Shown piece after piece: positions 1 to 7,028 of a stretch of 11,851 bases of DNA. This DNA is from Rickettsia typhi. GTDB taxonomy: Bacteria > Pseudomonadota > Alphaproteobacteria > Rickettsiales > UBA1997. Under the pieces are notes generated by a model. That model was not told where the DNA came from. It did not search any database and saw only the letters and a list, made by a program, of their open reading frames with translations. Position 1 is the first letter of the stretch; each line of letters begins with the position of its first letter. The stretch covers positions 1 through 11,851 of the forward strand of contig CAMDMO010000040.1 of assembly GCA_945902255.1 (NCBI GenBank). The letters run 5' to 3'. The position numbers and the translations under genes are program-made.

Positions 1-1
1 T

Positions 2-559
2 GCAAAAAAAATTCTAGATGAGGCGGGATATAAAATTATTGCAGGAAAATTAATTGATCCAAAAACTAATCAACAGCTAGAAATTGAGTTTTTAATTGAT
101 AGCGAAGCTTTTCAAATGATAGTTGCGCCTTTCATTAAAAATTTACAAAAACTTGGTATTTCAGCTAAAATAAGGTTTGTTGAAGATAATCAATATCAAA
201 CTAGGGTTAATAATTTTGACTATGATATTATAGTTGCGGTTTTCGGACAAGCTTTATTACCCGGAGATGAGCTTTTCAGCTATTGGCATTCATCGCAAAA
301 AGATATTAAGGGAAGTCGTAATTTATCTGGCTTAGATGATAAAATAGTTGATGAGCTAGTTGAAAAAATCTCGCGAGCAAAAAATAAAAAAGAGTTAAAA
401 ATTTTGTGTCAAAAGCTTGATAAAAGAATGCTTGAGAATTACTATACTATTTTACAGTGGCATAATAATAGTTATCGTGTTTTATATCGTGATATTTTTG
501 TAATGCCAAAAACTTCGCCAAAATATTCATTAGCAATGGATAGTTGGTATATTAAATAG
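2..559 (+). CDS. Peptide ABC transporter substrate-binding protein, YejA-like (3' part only)
   Basis: The reading frame is open from the left edge, so the true start lies outside the window and only the last 185 residues are visible. They match the C-terminal lobe of family 5 extracellular solute-binding proteins (SBP_bac_5), closest to the YejA type that feeds oligopeptides or microcin C-like peptides to a YejBEF permease. The recognisable stretches are DELFSYWHSS, a nearby GSRNLSG, and the final block with QWHNNSYRVLYRD and SPKYSLAMDSWYIK, where YejA proteins have an aromatic-rich ending. Such proteins sit in the periplasm and bind peptides between two lobes. An internal ATG at 116 is not the start, because family similarity and the open frame continue upstream of it. 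No permease gene follows; nfu starts 8 bases after the stop, so any permease genes must be upstream or elsewhere. The family is fairly certain and the exact substrate is not. Confidence 0.8.
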   Translation, partial: AKKILDEAGYKIIAGKLIDPKTNQQLEIEFLIDSEAFQMIVAPFIKNLQKLGISAKIRFVEDNQYQTRVNNFDYDIIVAVFGQALLPGDELFSYWHSSQKDIKGSRNLSGLDDKIVDELVEKISRAKNKKELKILCQKLDKRMLENYYTILQWHNNSYRVLYRDIFVMPKTSPKYSLAMDSWYIK

Positions 560-563
560 GTGA
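558..563 (+). promoter_or_regulatory. Ribosome binding site of nfu
   Basis: AGGTGA lies 4 bases before the nfu ATG and overlaps the TAG stop of the upstream gene. It is the only clear Shine-Dalgarno sequence before a gene in this window, and it fixes the nfu start. Confidence 0.6.
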
Positions 564-567
564 AATT

Positions 568-1137
568 ATGTTTATTCAAACCGAAGAAACGCCAAATCCG
601 GCAACATTAAAATTTATTCCAGATGGAAAAATTGTTTTAGAAAATGGCACTGCTGAATTTAAAAATCAAAAACAAGCGGCAACTAAATCTCCATTGGCTT
701 TGCAGCTTTTAGAAATAAGTGGAGTTGAAGCTATATTTTTGGGGCGCGATTTTATTACCGTTACCAAATCTTCTAATAGTGAATGGTCTAAAATTAAAGC
801 TGAAATTCTTGCAACAATCATGGATTTTTATGTCGCAGGAAAGCCAATTATGTTTGAGCAGCAAGCTTCAGATTTGCAAATAGAAAATGGTGAAGAAGAT
901 AATGAGATTGTTAAGCAAATTAAAGAATTAATTGAAATTAAAGTTAGACCAGCTGTGGCAATGGATGGCGGCGATATTATCTATCGTGGATTTGAAGATG
1001 GCATAGTCAAGCTTGAGCTTAAAGGTTCTTGCTCTGGTTGCCCTAGTTCAAGCATAACTTTAAAAAACGGCATTGAAAATATGCTTAAACATTATATTCC
1101 TGAAGTAATCGGAGTAGAGCAAGTTTTTGACGATTAA
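568..1137 (+). CDS. nfu: NifU family Fe-S cluster scaffold/carrier protein (Nfu1 type)
   Basis: This 189-residue protein has the two-domain plan of alphaproteobacterial and mitochondrial Nfu1. Residues 1 to about 90 form the Nfu N-terminal domain, beginning FIQTEETPNPATLKF, which is the family hallmark. Residues about 112-185 form the NifU C-terminal domain with the cluster-binding motif CSGC (C155 and C158). In this family two monomers share a 4Fe-4S cluster through the CxxC pair and hand it to target enzymes in the cytoplasm. VRPAVAMDGGDI upstream of the CxxC is also typical. Length is normal and both key cysteines are present. The start is supported by a Shine-Dalgarno-like AGGTGA at 558-563 that overlaps the upstream stop codon, suggesting translational coupling to the binding-protein gene. 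A tRNA gene follows 5 bases after the stop. Confidence 0.93.
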   Translation: MFIQTEETPNPATLKFIPDGKIVLENGTAEFKNQKQAATKSPLALQLLEISGVEAIFLGRDFITVTKSSNSEWSKIKAEILATIMDFYVAGKPIMFEQQASDLQIENGEEDNEIVKQIKELIEIKVRPAVAMDGGDIIYRGFEDGIVKLELKGSCSGCPSSSITLKNGIENMLKHYIPEVIGVEQVFDD

Positions 1138-1142
1138 TCCAA

Positions 1143-1219
1143 GTGTTCGTAGCTCAACTGGATAGAGTGTTGCTTTCCGAAGGCAAAGGTTGGAGGTTCA
1201 AATCCTCTCGAGCACACCA
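1143..1219 (+). tRNA. tRNA-Arg with anticodon CCG
   Basis: A complete cloverleaf folds by eye. The 7-bp acceptor stem pairs GTGTTCG (1143-1149) with CGAGCAC (1209-1215), with one T-G wobble. The D stem pairs GCTC with GAGT. The anticodon stem pairs TTGCT (1170-1174) with GGCAA (1182-1186) around the loop TTCCGAA, giving anticodon CCG at 1177-1179, which reads the arginine codon CGG. The T stem pairs GGAGG with CCTCT around TTCAAAT. The discriminator base is A (1216) and the CCA tail is encoded (1217-1219). The gene sits between nfu and the cinA-like gene in the same orientation, 5 bases after the nfu stop, so it may be processed from a shared transcript. No intron and no missing arm. Confidence 0.96.
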
Positions 1220-1233
1220 AACTATAATGACTT

Positions 1234-1974
1234 ATGACTAATAATACAGTAACAGCAGCGCTAGTGATAATAGGAGATGAAATTTTATCTGGTCGCACTA
1301 AAGACCAAAATTTAAATTTTTTGGCTCAAGGATTATCTGAAATAGGAATTAACTTGCGGGAAGTTCGCGTTGTTCCTGATATTGAAAATGAGATAATTGA
1401 TGCGGTTAATGTGGTTAGAAAAAAATTTGATTATATTTTTACTAGTGGAGGCATTGGGCCAACTCACGATGATATAACTTCTTTATCAATCGCTAAAGTT
1501 TTTAATGATGATCTTATAAAAAATAAAGAAGCGGCAGATATTTTATTGCAATATTATGGCGAAGGAAATGTTAACGAAGCGCGCATGAAAATGGCTTTTG
1601 TGCCAAGTAAAGCAAAGCTTCTCGACAACCCAGTTTCATCCGCTCCGGGATTTAGAATTGAAAATGTTTTTGTGATGGCTGGCGTACCAAAAATTTTTCA
1701 AGCAATGTTTGCTGCGGCGAAAAAAGAATTAATTGGCGGCAAAAAAACTCAAATGAAAGAAATTCTTATTTCTTTAACTGAAAGCGTAATAGCTGCTGAT
1801 TTTTCCAATTTACAAACAAAATATCCGCAAGTTTCAATGGGAAGTTATCCTTTTGAAGGCGGCACTTCATTAGTATTTCGCAGTATAGATTACGCAGCCT
1901 TAGATGAATCTGTTTCTAAAATGATTGAATTACTTGAAAGAATAAAAACTAACTCAATAATCAAAGTTACTTAA
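1234..1974 (+). CDS. CinA-type molybdopterin-binding (MoCF) domain protein
   Basis: This 246-residue protein belongs to the COG1058 group, the N-terminal domain of CinA that shares a fold with MoaB/MogA. The signature is clear: an N-terminal AALVIIGDEILSGRTKDQN, then TSGGIGPTHDD at residues 70-80, which forms the nucleotide/cofactor-binding loop, then a PGF segment and MAGVP in the second half. The C-terminal nicotinamide-nucleotide amidase domain of full-length CinA (usually over 400 residues in total) is absent. Stand-alone short versions of this size are common in alphaproteobacteria, so this is probably not a truncation. Related domains have been linked to ADP-ribose or NMN metabolism, but the role of the short form is not settled. 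No other molybdopterin genes are nearby. An in-frame alternative start was not seen; an ATG at 1227 is in another frame and stops after four codons. virB8 starts 19 bases after the stop. Confidence 0.9.
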   Translation: MTNNTVTAALVIIGDEILSGRTKDQNLNFLAQGLSEIGINLREVRVVPDIENEIIDAVNVVRKKFDYIFTSGGIGPTHDDITSLSIAKVFNDDLIKNKEAADILLQYYGEGNVNEARMKMAFVPSKAKLLDNPVSSAPGFRIENVFVMAGVPKIFQAMFAAAKKELIGGKKTQMKEILISLTESVIAADFSNLQTKYPQVSMGSYPFEGGTSLVFRSIDYAALDESVSKMIELLERIKTNSIIKVT

Positions 1975-1993
1975 ACTAGATTAAAATCATAAA

Positions 1994-2824
1994 ATGGAAC
2001 AAAAGTTTGAAGAACTTAAAAAAGAAAATAATGATCAAGCAACCGAATATGCTGAGTTCATCAAATCTTCCGTGAATGATGGCTCTTATTTTAAGGATGC
2101 TGTAGGTTGGTATTATTTTCGCTATGTTTCACCAATTTGCGACAGAACTTTGCTAATCTTTGGCTCAATAGTTGCTGCAGTTGTTTTGGTTTGTTTGTTT
2201 CAAATGATTAATGGTGCATTTCCTTTGGTGCAAAAGGTTCCAATTTTTATTAAGTCAAAAGATCAATCTCAATATTTTCCAAATTTAGTAGAAATAAAAG
2301 CTAAAAAAGGTAAGGCAAATTATGATCCTCAAATTGAAACTGTTGATGAGGCGGTGCTTAAATATCTAGTTATAGATTATGTAAAAAGTCGTGAGGAATA
2401 TAATTATAGCAAGGCTGAAATTGAGGAAATAAATAAAAAATTTAATCACATTAGAAATAACTCAGATGCCTCTGAATATAGAGCATTTCAGTTATTTATG
2501 AGTAAAGATAACCCTGAAAGTCCAATTCTTAATTTTGGTCAAAAAGTTGTTAAGTCAATTCAAATAGAATCTTTTTCTTTTAATAAAAAAGTTCCGCAAG
2601 ACTTTGCCTCTAAGGCGCGAGATTTTTTATCTAATAAAATTCCAACTGACGCAGAAGTGCGATTTGTTGCAATTACCAAAACTAACGATGAGCAAGAAGT
2701 TACAACTGAAAAGAAAGAGCGCTTTGTTGCAAAAATCAAATTTGTGTTTGGCGGCGTTGATAAAAGTCAAACCGATAATTTAAACTTCATGGTTAGCGAA
2801 TATAAATTGTTCAAAGTGCAATAA
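1994..2824 (+). CDS. virB8: Type IV secretion system inner-membrane protein VirB8
   Basis: The 276-residue product has the VirB8 layout: a cytoplasmic N-terminal tail (about 1-51), one membrane helix at about residues 52-72 (TLLIFGSIVAAVVLVCLFQM), then a periplasmic domain. The stretch DAVGWYYFRYVSPICDRT just before the helix is typical of VirB8 proteins of Rickettsiales. VirB8 dimers bridge the inner-membrane complex and the VirB9/VirB10 core and are needed for assembly of the secretion channel. The virB9 gene follows after 27 bases, the order seen in most VirB operons. VirB10, VirB11 and VirD4, which normally follow, are absent here; leuS comes next instead. Rickettsiales often carry duplicated virB8 and virB9 copies, so this could be the second, separated copy; I cannot tell which from this window. 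No clear ribosome binding site precedes the ATG. Confidence 0.85.
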   Translation: MEQKFEELKKENNDQATEYAEFIKSSVNDGSYFKDAVGWYYFRYVSPICDRTLLIFGSIVAAVVLVCLFQMINGAFPLVQKVPIFIKSKDQSQYFPNLVEIKAKKGKANYDPQIETVDEAVLKYLVIDYVKSREEYNYSKAEIEEINKKFNHIRNNSDASEYRAFQLFMSKDNPESPILNFGQKVVKSIQIESFSFNKKVPQDFASKARDFLSNKIPTDAEVRFVAITKTNDEQEVTTEKKERFVAKIKFVFGGVDKSQTDNLNFMVSEYKLFKVQ

Positions 2825-2851
2825 GATTCTAGTAATTAAAAACCGATAAAC

Positions 2852-3718
2852 ATGTTAAGAATTTTTTGTTATATTTTTAGTTTGGCACTTTTATTTTTTA
2901 TGCCAATTGCTGCTAAAGCCTCTCAAATGCCGCGTTATTTGGGTATAGAAAGGAAATTCAGAAGCTATATTTACAATCCAAATGATGTTTATCGCTATAT
3001 TGGGCACTATACATATCAAGGTTTTATAGAGTTCGACGAGGGAGAAACCATCAATACTATTTCAATGGGAAATCCAGCTTTGTGGTTGTTTGAACATTTG
3101 GGAAATCGCCTTTTTTTGAAACCAGTTGGTGAAGATAATTCAGAGACCAATATGACGGTTATTACAAATAAAAGAGTATATCACTTCGAGCTCTATGCAA
3201 AAGAGGCTAAAGGCATTAGCGATAAAGATTTAATCTTCGTGGTAAAATTTGTTTATCCAGATGACAAAGATAAAAATATTGTAGAGTTTCCGAAATTATC
3301 ACCTTCAGATGAGCCTGATATGCGTGACTTAACTATATATAACTTTAACTATCAATATACCGGAGATCCACTAATTGCGCCAATCAAAGTGTTTGATAAT
3401 GGTGAATTTACTTATTTCCAATTTACAAAGAAAAATGCTGAAATTCCTGCTATATTTACAGTTGACGCTGGAGGGTTTGAATCTTTAGTTAACTTCAGAT
3501 CAGCTGGAAGTTATATTATTGTTGAAAGAGTCGCAGCGCAATTTACGCTTAGAAACGGCAGTGACATTGTCTGCGTCTATAATGCAAACTTATATATTAA
3601 TGGCAGAGGTAGAGACCAAGGTAAAAAAAGTGGTGTTGCACCAAAAATTAACAATTTTGCTGGTTCAGCAACTAATATAAGTCCGGGTTCGATTCCAATA
3701 GCTCCTATTCAACAATAA
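2852..3718 (+). CDS. virB9: Type IV secretion system outer-core protein VirB9
   Basis: The 288-residue product belongs to the VirB9/TrbG/CagX family. It starts with a signal peptide: a short charged start, a hydrophobic stretch at about residues 4-20, and an AKA cleavage site at 21-23. The mature protein begins near SQMPRYLGIERKFRSYIYNP. The N-terminal domain covers about 30-150. The C-terminal domain (about 165-250) includes FDNGEFTYFQF, AIFTVDAGG and FTLRNGSDIVCVYN, matching the beta-sandwich that contacts VirB7 and VirB10 in the outer-membrane core complex. Past about residue 250 there is a low-complexity tail rich in Asn, Gly, Ser and Pro. Length is usual for the family. The TAA stop shares its last base with the ATG of leuS, an unusual partner for a secretion gene. 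virB8 lies 27 bases upstream. Confidence 0.87.
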   Translation: MLRIFCYIFSLALLFFMPIAAKASQMPRYLGIERKFRSYIYNPNDVYRYIGHYTYQGFIEFDEGETINTISMGNPALWLFEHLGNRLFLKPVGEDNSETNMTVITNKRVYHFELYAKEAKGISDKDLIFVVKFVYPDDKDKNIVEFPKLSPSDEPDMRDLTIYNFNYQYTGDPLIAPIKVFDNGEFTYFQFTKKNAEIPAIFTVDAGGFESLVNFRSAGSYIIVERVAAQFTLRNGSDIVCVYNANLYINGRGRDQGKKSGVAPKINNFAGSATNISPGSIPIAPIQQ

Positions 3719-6700
3719 TGAAAAATAACATATCTAACTATAGCCACGGCATTTATGAAAAGAAGTGGCAGAAAGCTTGGGCTGATGCTGAAGTTTTTAA
3801 ATTTGACGAAAATAGCCAAAAGCCAAAATATTATGTTTTGGAAATGCTGCCTTATCCATCTGGAAAAATTCACATGGGTCATTTACGCAATTACGCAATT
3901 GGTGACGCATTAGCGCGTTTTAAAAAGTTACAAGGCTTTAATTTGCTTCATCCCATGGGTTTTGATGCCTTTGGTTTACCAGCTGAAAATGCTGCTCTAG
4001 AGCATAAAATTCATCCGCAGAATTGGACAATTTCTAATATTGAAAATATGCGTGGCGAGTTAAAATCAATTGGACTTTCAATTGATTGGAGTCGCGAAGT
4101 GATTACTTGCTTGCCAGATTATTATAAGCATGAGCAAAAAATATTTATCGATTTTGTAAATGCTGGATTGGCTTATCAAAAAGAATCTTTTGTAAATTGG
4201 GATCCAATCGACAAAACTGTATTAGCTAATGAGCAAGTTATTGACGGCAGAGGATGGAGAAGTGGCGCATTAGTTGAAAAGAAAAAATTAAAACAATGGT
4301 TTTTAAAAGTTTCTGATTTTTCTGAAGAATTATTATCTGAGTTAAAAAATCTTACCGACTGGGATGAGCGTGTTTTAAGCATGCAAGAAAAATGGATTGG
4401 TAAAAGTGAAGGCGCTTTAGTTGATTTTTCTTTAAGCGATGTTAATAAAAAAATTCAAATCTACACAACCCGTCCAGATACCTTATTTGGCGCATCTTTT
4501 TTAGCAATTTCAGCGCATCACCCAATTGCACTAGAGCTTGCAAAAAATAATCAAGAAGTCGCTAATTTTATTGCCAAATGCAGTCAAAACGCAGTTGATG
4601 AACAGACTATTGAAAAGCAAGAAAAAGAAGGCGTAAACACTGGTTTAAAAGTTACCCATCCACTTGATGAAAGTATAAAATTAGATGTTTATATCGCGAA
4701 TTTTGTTTTGATGGAATATGGAACTGGTGCAATATTTGGCTGTCCAGCTCATGATGAAAGAGATTTTGAATTTGCTAAAAAATATAATTTGCCAATTAAA
4801 GTAGTGGTTGAAAATCAGGAGAATTTTTTACAAGAAACTGATTTAATAAATTATTCAAGCCAAGAGATTCAAGATGTAATCTTGGCTATAAAATCTCGTG
4901 CAAAAAATCAAAATGATGAAATTGAATTAACAAACTTGGCTTATAATTTTGTGCGCGATGAAATTAATCATTCGATGGATGATAAAAAATATCTTGCAGA
5001 AACGCCTTACATCAAAGCCAGCGAAGTCTTGCAAAATAAGGTTGGATTTTGTTTTGGTAAATCAGTTTTGCTTTGCGCTATATTGCGTGGTTTGAAAATT
5101 CCTTGTGGGTTTTCTGATCAATTATTGATGTTTGATGAAGATATTTCTAATCGCAAAATCATTCACACTGTTAATGCAATTTATTTAAAGTCTTTGCAAA
5201 AATGGGTTAGGCTAGATGCCAGAGGAAATAAGCCTCAAGATGTTAATGCTGAGTTTAATTTAAAAGAAGAAAAATTAGCTTATGAAGCAAGAAATGAATT
5301 TGGAGAAATAAATAATCTTGGCATTTATTCGCAAGTTTCAAAAGAGGCGATTAACTTATATAAAATTAGTAAAAACAATGCTGAAATTATTGACAATTTA
5401 TTCGATAAAATAAATTCACCAAATATCGTCAACAGTGAAGATGGGCTTATTATAAATTCTAAGTTTTTAGATGGAAAAACTACATCAGAAGCGAAGAAGT
5501 TAATGATAGATTTTTTAGAAAAAAATAATCTAGGAAAAAAACAAATTAACTTCCGCCTTAGAGATTGGGGCGTGTCTCGTCAAAGATATTGGGGATGTCC
5601 AATTCCAATGCTTTATTTGGAAGACGGTTCAGTTGTTGCGGTTCCAGAAGATCAATTACCGCTAGAATTACCACAAGATGTTACATTTGACGGGCTTGGA
5701 AATCCACTCGCTAGCCATCCAACTTGGAAATATACTACTTATAAAGGTCAAAAAGCTATTCGCGAAACCGACACTTTCGACACTTTTTTCGAAAGCTCTT
5801 GGTATTTTTTACGCTATATTTCTCAGCCAAAAGATAAGGCTTTTGATAGAGATGCGGTAAATAAATTTATGCCAGTAGATCAATATATTGGCGGAGTTGA
5901 GCATGCGGTAATGCATTTGCTTTATGCAAGATTTTTTACTAAAGCTTTAAAAAAATGCGGTTATTTAGATATTGATGAACCATTTAAAAGGCTACTTACT
6001 CAAGGCATGGTGTGTCACCAAACTTTTAAAGATAAAAATGGCAAATGGGTTTTTGCATCAGAGGCTATAAAGCAAGAAGATGGAAGATTTATTCATGAAA
6101 AAACTGGCGAAGAGTTGCTGGTTGGCAGAAGTGAAAAAATGAGTAAATCTAAAAAAAATGTGGTTGAGCCAATCGGAATTGTTGAAAGTTATGGCGCGGA
6201 TGTGGCAAGACTTTTTATGCTTTCCGACACTCCGGCATCTCGTGATTTAGATTGGTCTGAAAGTGGAATTGACGGCGCTTGGAAATATGTAAATCGCTTG
6301 TGGAAATTAGTGATTAATAATTTTGAAGTGATTTCTAATTTTGATTTATCCACCAAACTAAAAGAAGATAATGAAATTGTAAAACTTACCCACAAAACTA
6401 TCGCTGCAGTTGGTTTTGAATATGAAAAAATGGGATTTAACCGCGCGATTGCAAAAATTCGTGAATTTTCAAATGCTTTAGAAAAATTTGAAATAAAATC
6501 AGATAGCGATGCAAAAATAATTGATTTTGCTTTAAAAAATTTAGTGATTTTATTCTCTCCAATCATGCCTCATTTAGCAGAAGAGCTATGGTCAATAATG
6601 GGTCAAAAAGATTTTATCGCAAATCAAAAATTTCCAGAATTTAATCCAACATTAATAGCTGAAGATGCATTAAATATTGCTATTCAAGTCTGTGGAAAGC

Positions 6701-6852
6701 TTCGCGCTGTAATTGAAATGCCTAAAGGATTATCAAAAGAAGAAGTGGAGAAAATTGCTTTTCAAAACGAAAATGTAAAAAAGTTTATCGAAGGAAAGGA
6801 AGTGAAGAAGGTTATTATAGTTTTAGATAAGTTGGTGAATATTGTGGTATAA
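3718..6852 (+). CDS. leuS: Leucyl-tRNA synthetase with a transglutaminase-like domain inserted in the editing region
   Basis: The product charges tRNA-Leu with leucine in the cytoplasm. Class I landmarks are intact: HMGH at residues 52-55 and KMSKS at 807-811. The editing (CP1) domain starts near residue 225 and includes TTRPDTLFGASF (250-261) and GTGAIFGCPAHDERDFEF (335-352), with the conserved HDERD acidic site. The catalytic core resumes at RLRDWGVSRQRYWGCPIP, and an anticodon-binding domain and the C-terminal domain follow. At 1044 residues it is about 200 longer than usual (roughly 830-880). The excess is one block, residues about 366-573, described as a separate feature. Without it, LeuRS would be about 836 residues, and its two sides join at the position where E. 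coli LeuRS has a short loop. The frame is continuous, with no stop or frameshift. The ATG overlaps the virB9 stop by one base, so translation is probably coupled. A palindromic element follows the stop. Confidence 0.95.
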   Translation: MKNNISNYSHGIYEKKWQKAWADAEVFKFDENSQKPKYYVLEMLPYPSGKIHMGHLRNYAIGDALARFKKLQGFNLLHPMGFDAFGLPAENAALEHKIHPQNWTISNIENMRGELKSIGLSIDWSREVITCLPDYYKHEQKIFIDFVNAGLAYQKESFVNWDPIDKTVLANEQVIDGRGWRSGALVEKKKLKQWFLKVSDFSEELLSELKNLTDWDERVLSMQEKWIGKSEGALVDFSLSDVNKKIQIYTTRPDTLFGASFLAISAHHPIALELAKNNQEVANFIAKCSQNAVDEQTIEKQEKEGVNTGLKVTHPLDESIKLDVYIANFVLMEYGTGAIFGCPAHDERDFEFAKKYNLPIKVVVENQENFLQETDLINYSSQEIQDVILAIKSRAKNQNDEIELTNLAYNFVRDEINHSMDDKKYLAETPYIKASEVLQNKVGFCFGKSVLLCAILRGLKIPCGFSDQLLMFDEDISNRKIIHTVNAIYLKSLQKWVRLDARGNKPQDVNAEFNLKEEKLAYEARNEFGEINNLGIYSQVSKEAINLYKISKNNAEIIDNLFDKINSPNIVNSEDGLIINSKFLDGKTTSEAKKLMIDFLEKNNLGKKQINFRLRDWGVSRQRYWGCPIPMLYLEDGSVVAVPEDQLPLELPQDVTFDGLGNPLASHPTWKYTTYKGQKAIRETDTFDTFFESSWYFLRYISQPKDKAFDRDAVNKFMPVDQYIGGVEHAVMHLLYARFFTKALKKCGYLDIDEPFKRLLTQGMVCHQTFKDKNGKWVFASEAIKQEDGRFIHEKTGEELLVGRSEKMSKSKKNVVEPIGIVESYGADVARLFMLSDTPASRDLDWSESGIDGAWKYVNRLWKLVINNFEVISNFDLSTKLKEDNEIVKLTHKTIAAVGFEYEKMGFNRAIAKIREFSNALEKFEIKSDSDAKIIDFALKNLVILFSPIMPHLAEELWSIMGQKDFIANQKFPEFNPTLIAEDALNIAIQVCGKLRAVIEMPKGLSKEEVEKIAFQNENVKKFIEGKEVKKVIIVLDKLVNIVV
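4813..5436 (+). other. In-frame transglutaminase/papain-like domain inside LeuRS
   Basis: This segment encodes residues about 366-573 of the leuS product and has no counterpart in ordinary leucyl-tRNA synthetases. It reads as a complete member of the transglutaminase-like superfamily. It has an N-terminal helical part with LAYNFVRDEINHSM (407-420), then ASEVLQNKVGFCFGKSVLL with the probable nucleophile C445, then LRGLKIPCGF, then IIHTVNAIYL with H483, then KWVRLDARGN with D500. C-H-D order and spacing fit the superfamily. From memory, the block resembles small stand-alone bacterial transglutaminase-like proteins of about 200 residues along nearly its whole length, including the KASEVL, YLKSLQKWVRLDARGN and EEKLAYEARNEFGE stretches. 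Boundaries are approximate to about 10 residues. Base composition is like the rest of leuS. Function is unknown; protease, amidase, cross-linking or structural roles are all possible. Confidence 0.82.
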
Positions 6853-6882
6853 TAATCAGCACCATCTTTGTTGTTAATTCGT

Positions 6883-7019
6883 CGATAAAAAATCTACCGA
6901 TCCTCGTCGTCCTTGGCTCTGAAAGAGACTAGGATCTCAGGAGTTTGGCTTTTAGCGTAAATTCCTGAGATCCTCGACGCTTCTCATCAAGAATGACAAG
7001 GTTAGAGGTTTTTTTATCG
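6883..7019. repeat. Composite palindromic intergenic element, possible two-way terminator
   Basis: The gap between convergent leuS and map holds a nested palindrome. The core is a perfect 12-bp inverted repeat, AGGATCTCAGGA (6931-6942) and TCCTGAGATCCT (6963-6974). The 20-base loop extends the stem with further pairs (GTTT with AAAT, GCT with AGC). The outer ends form a perfect 10-bp inverted repeat, CGATAAAAAA (6883-6892) and TTTTTTATCG (7010-7019). Between them the two halves are related copies of one module of about 40 bases in opposite orientation. Reading the - strand from 6999, the right copy resembles the dispersed GTCATTCT...GAGGATCTC type of repetitive extragenic palindrome known from many bacteria; this likeness is from memory. 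T-runs at both outer ends suit transcription stop in both directions, but they are about 35 bases from the core hairpin, so this is not a textbook intrinsic terminator. Confidence 0.7.
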
Positions 7020-7028
7020 CCCGAAGCG

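Noticed and set aside
1143..1219. tRNA-Arg as an integration site for a mobile element
   Set aside because: No integrase and no second copy of the tRNA 3' end is visible in the window, and the flanking genes are ordinary.
1227..1241. Tiny frame ATG ACT TAT GAC TAA before the cinA-like gene as a leader peptide
   Set aside because: Only four sense codons, with no attenuator hairpin or ribosome binding site; probably chance.
4176..4382. Small frames opposite or within leuS (also at 5678-5860)
   Set aside because: Shadows of the conserved leuS frame; no recognisable product or ribosome binding site.
4813..5436. The LeuRS insertion as an intein or as a separate gene
   Set aside because: There is no splice-junction Cys/Ser at the left edge, no His-Asn at the right edge and no intein block motifs. 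There is also no internal stop, and no start with a ribosome binding site for a separate product. The sequence reads as a transglutaminase-like fold.
6189..6566. 125-codon frame on the - strand
   Set aside because: It lies wholly inside leuS opposite conserved coding sequence including the region after KMSKS, and its translation shows no family features.
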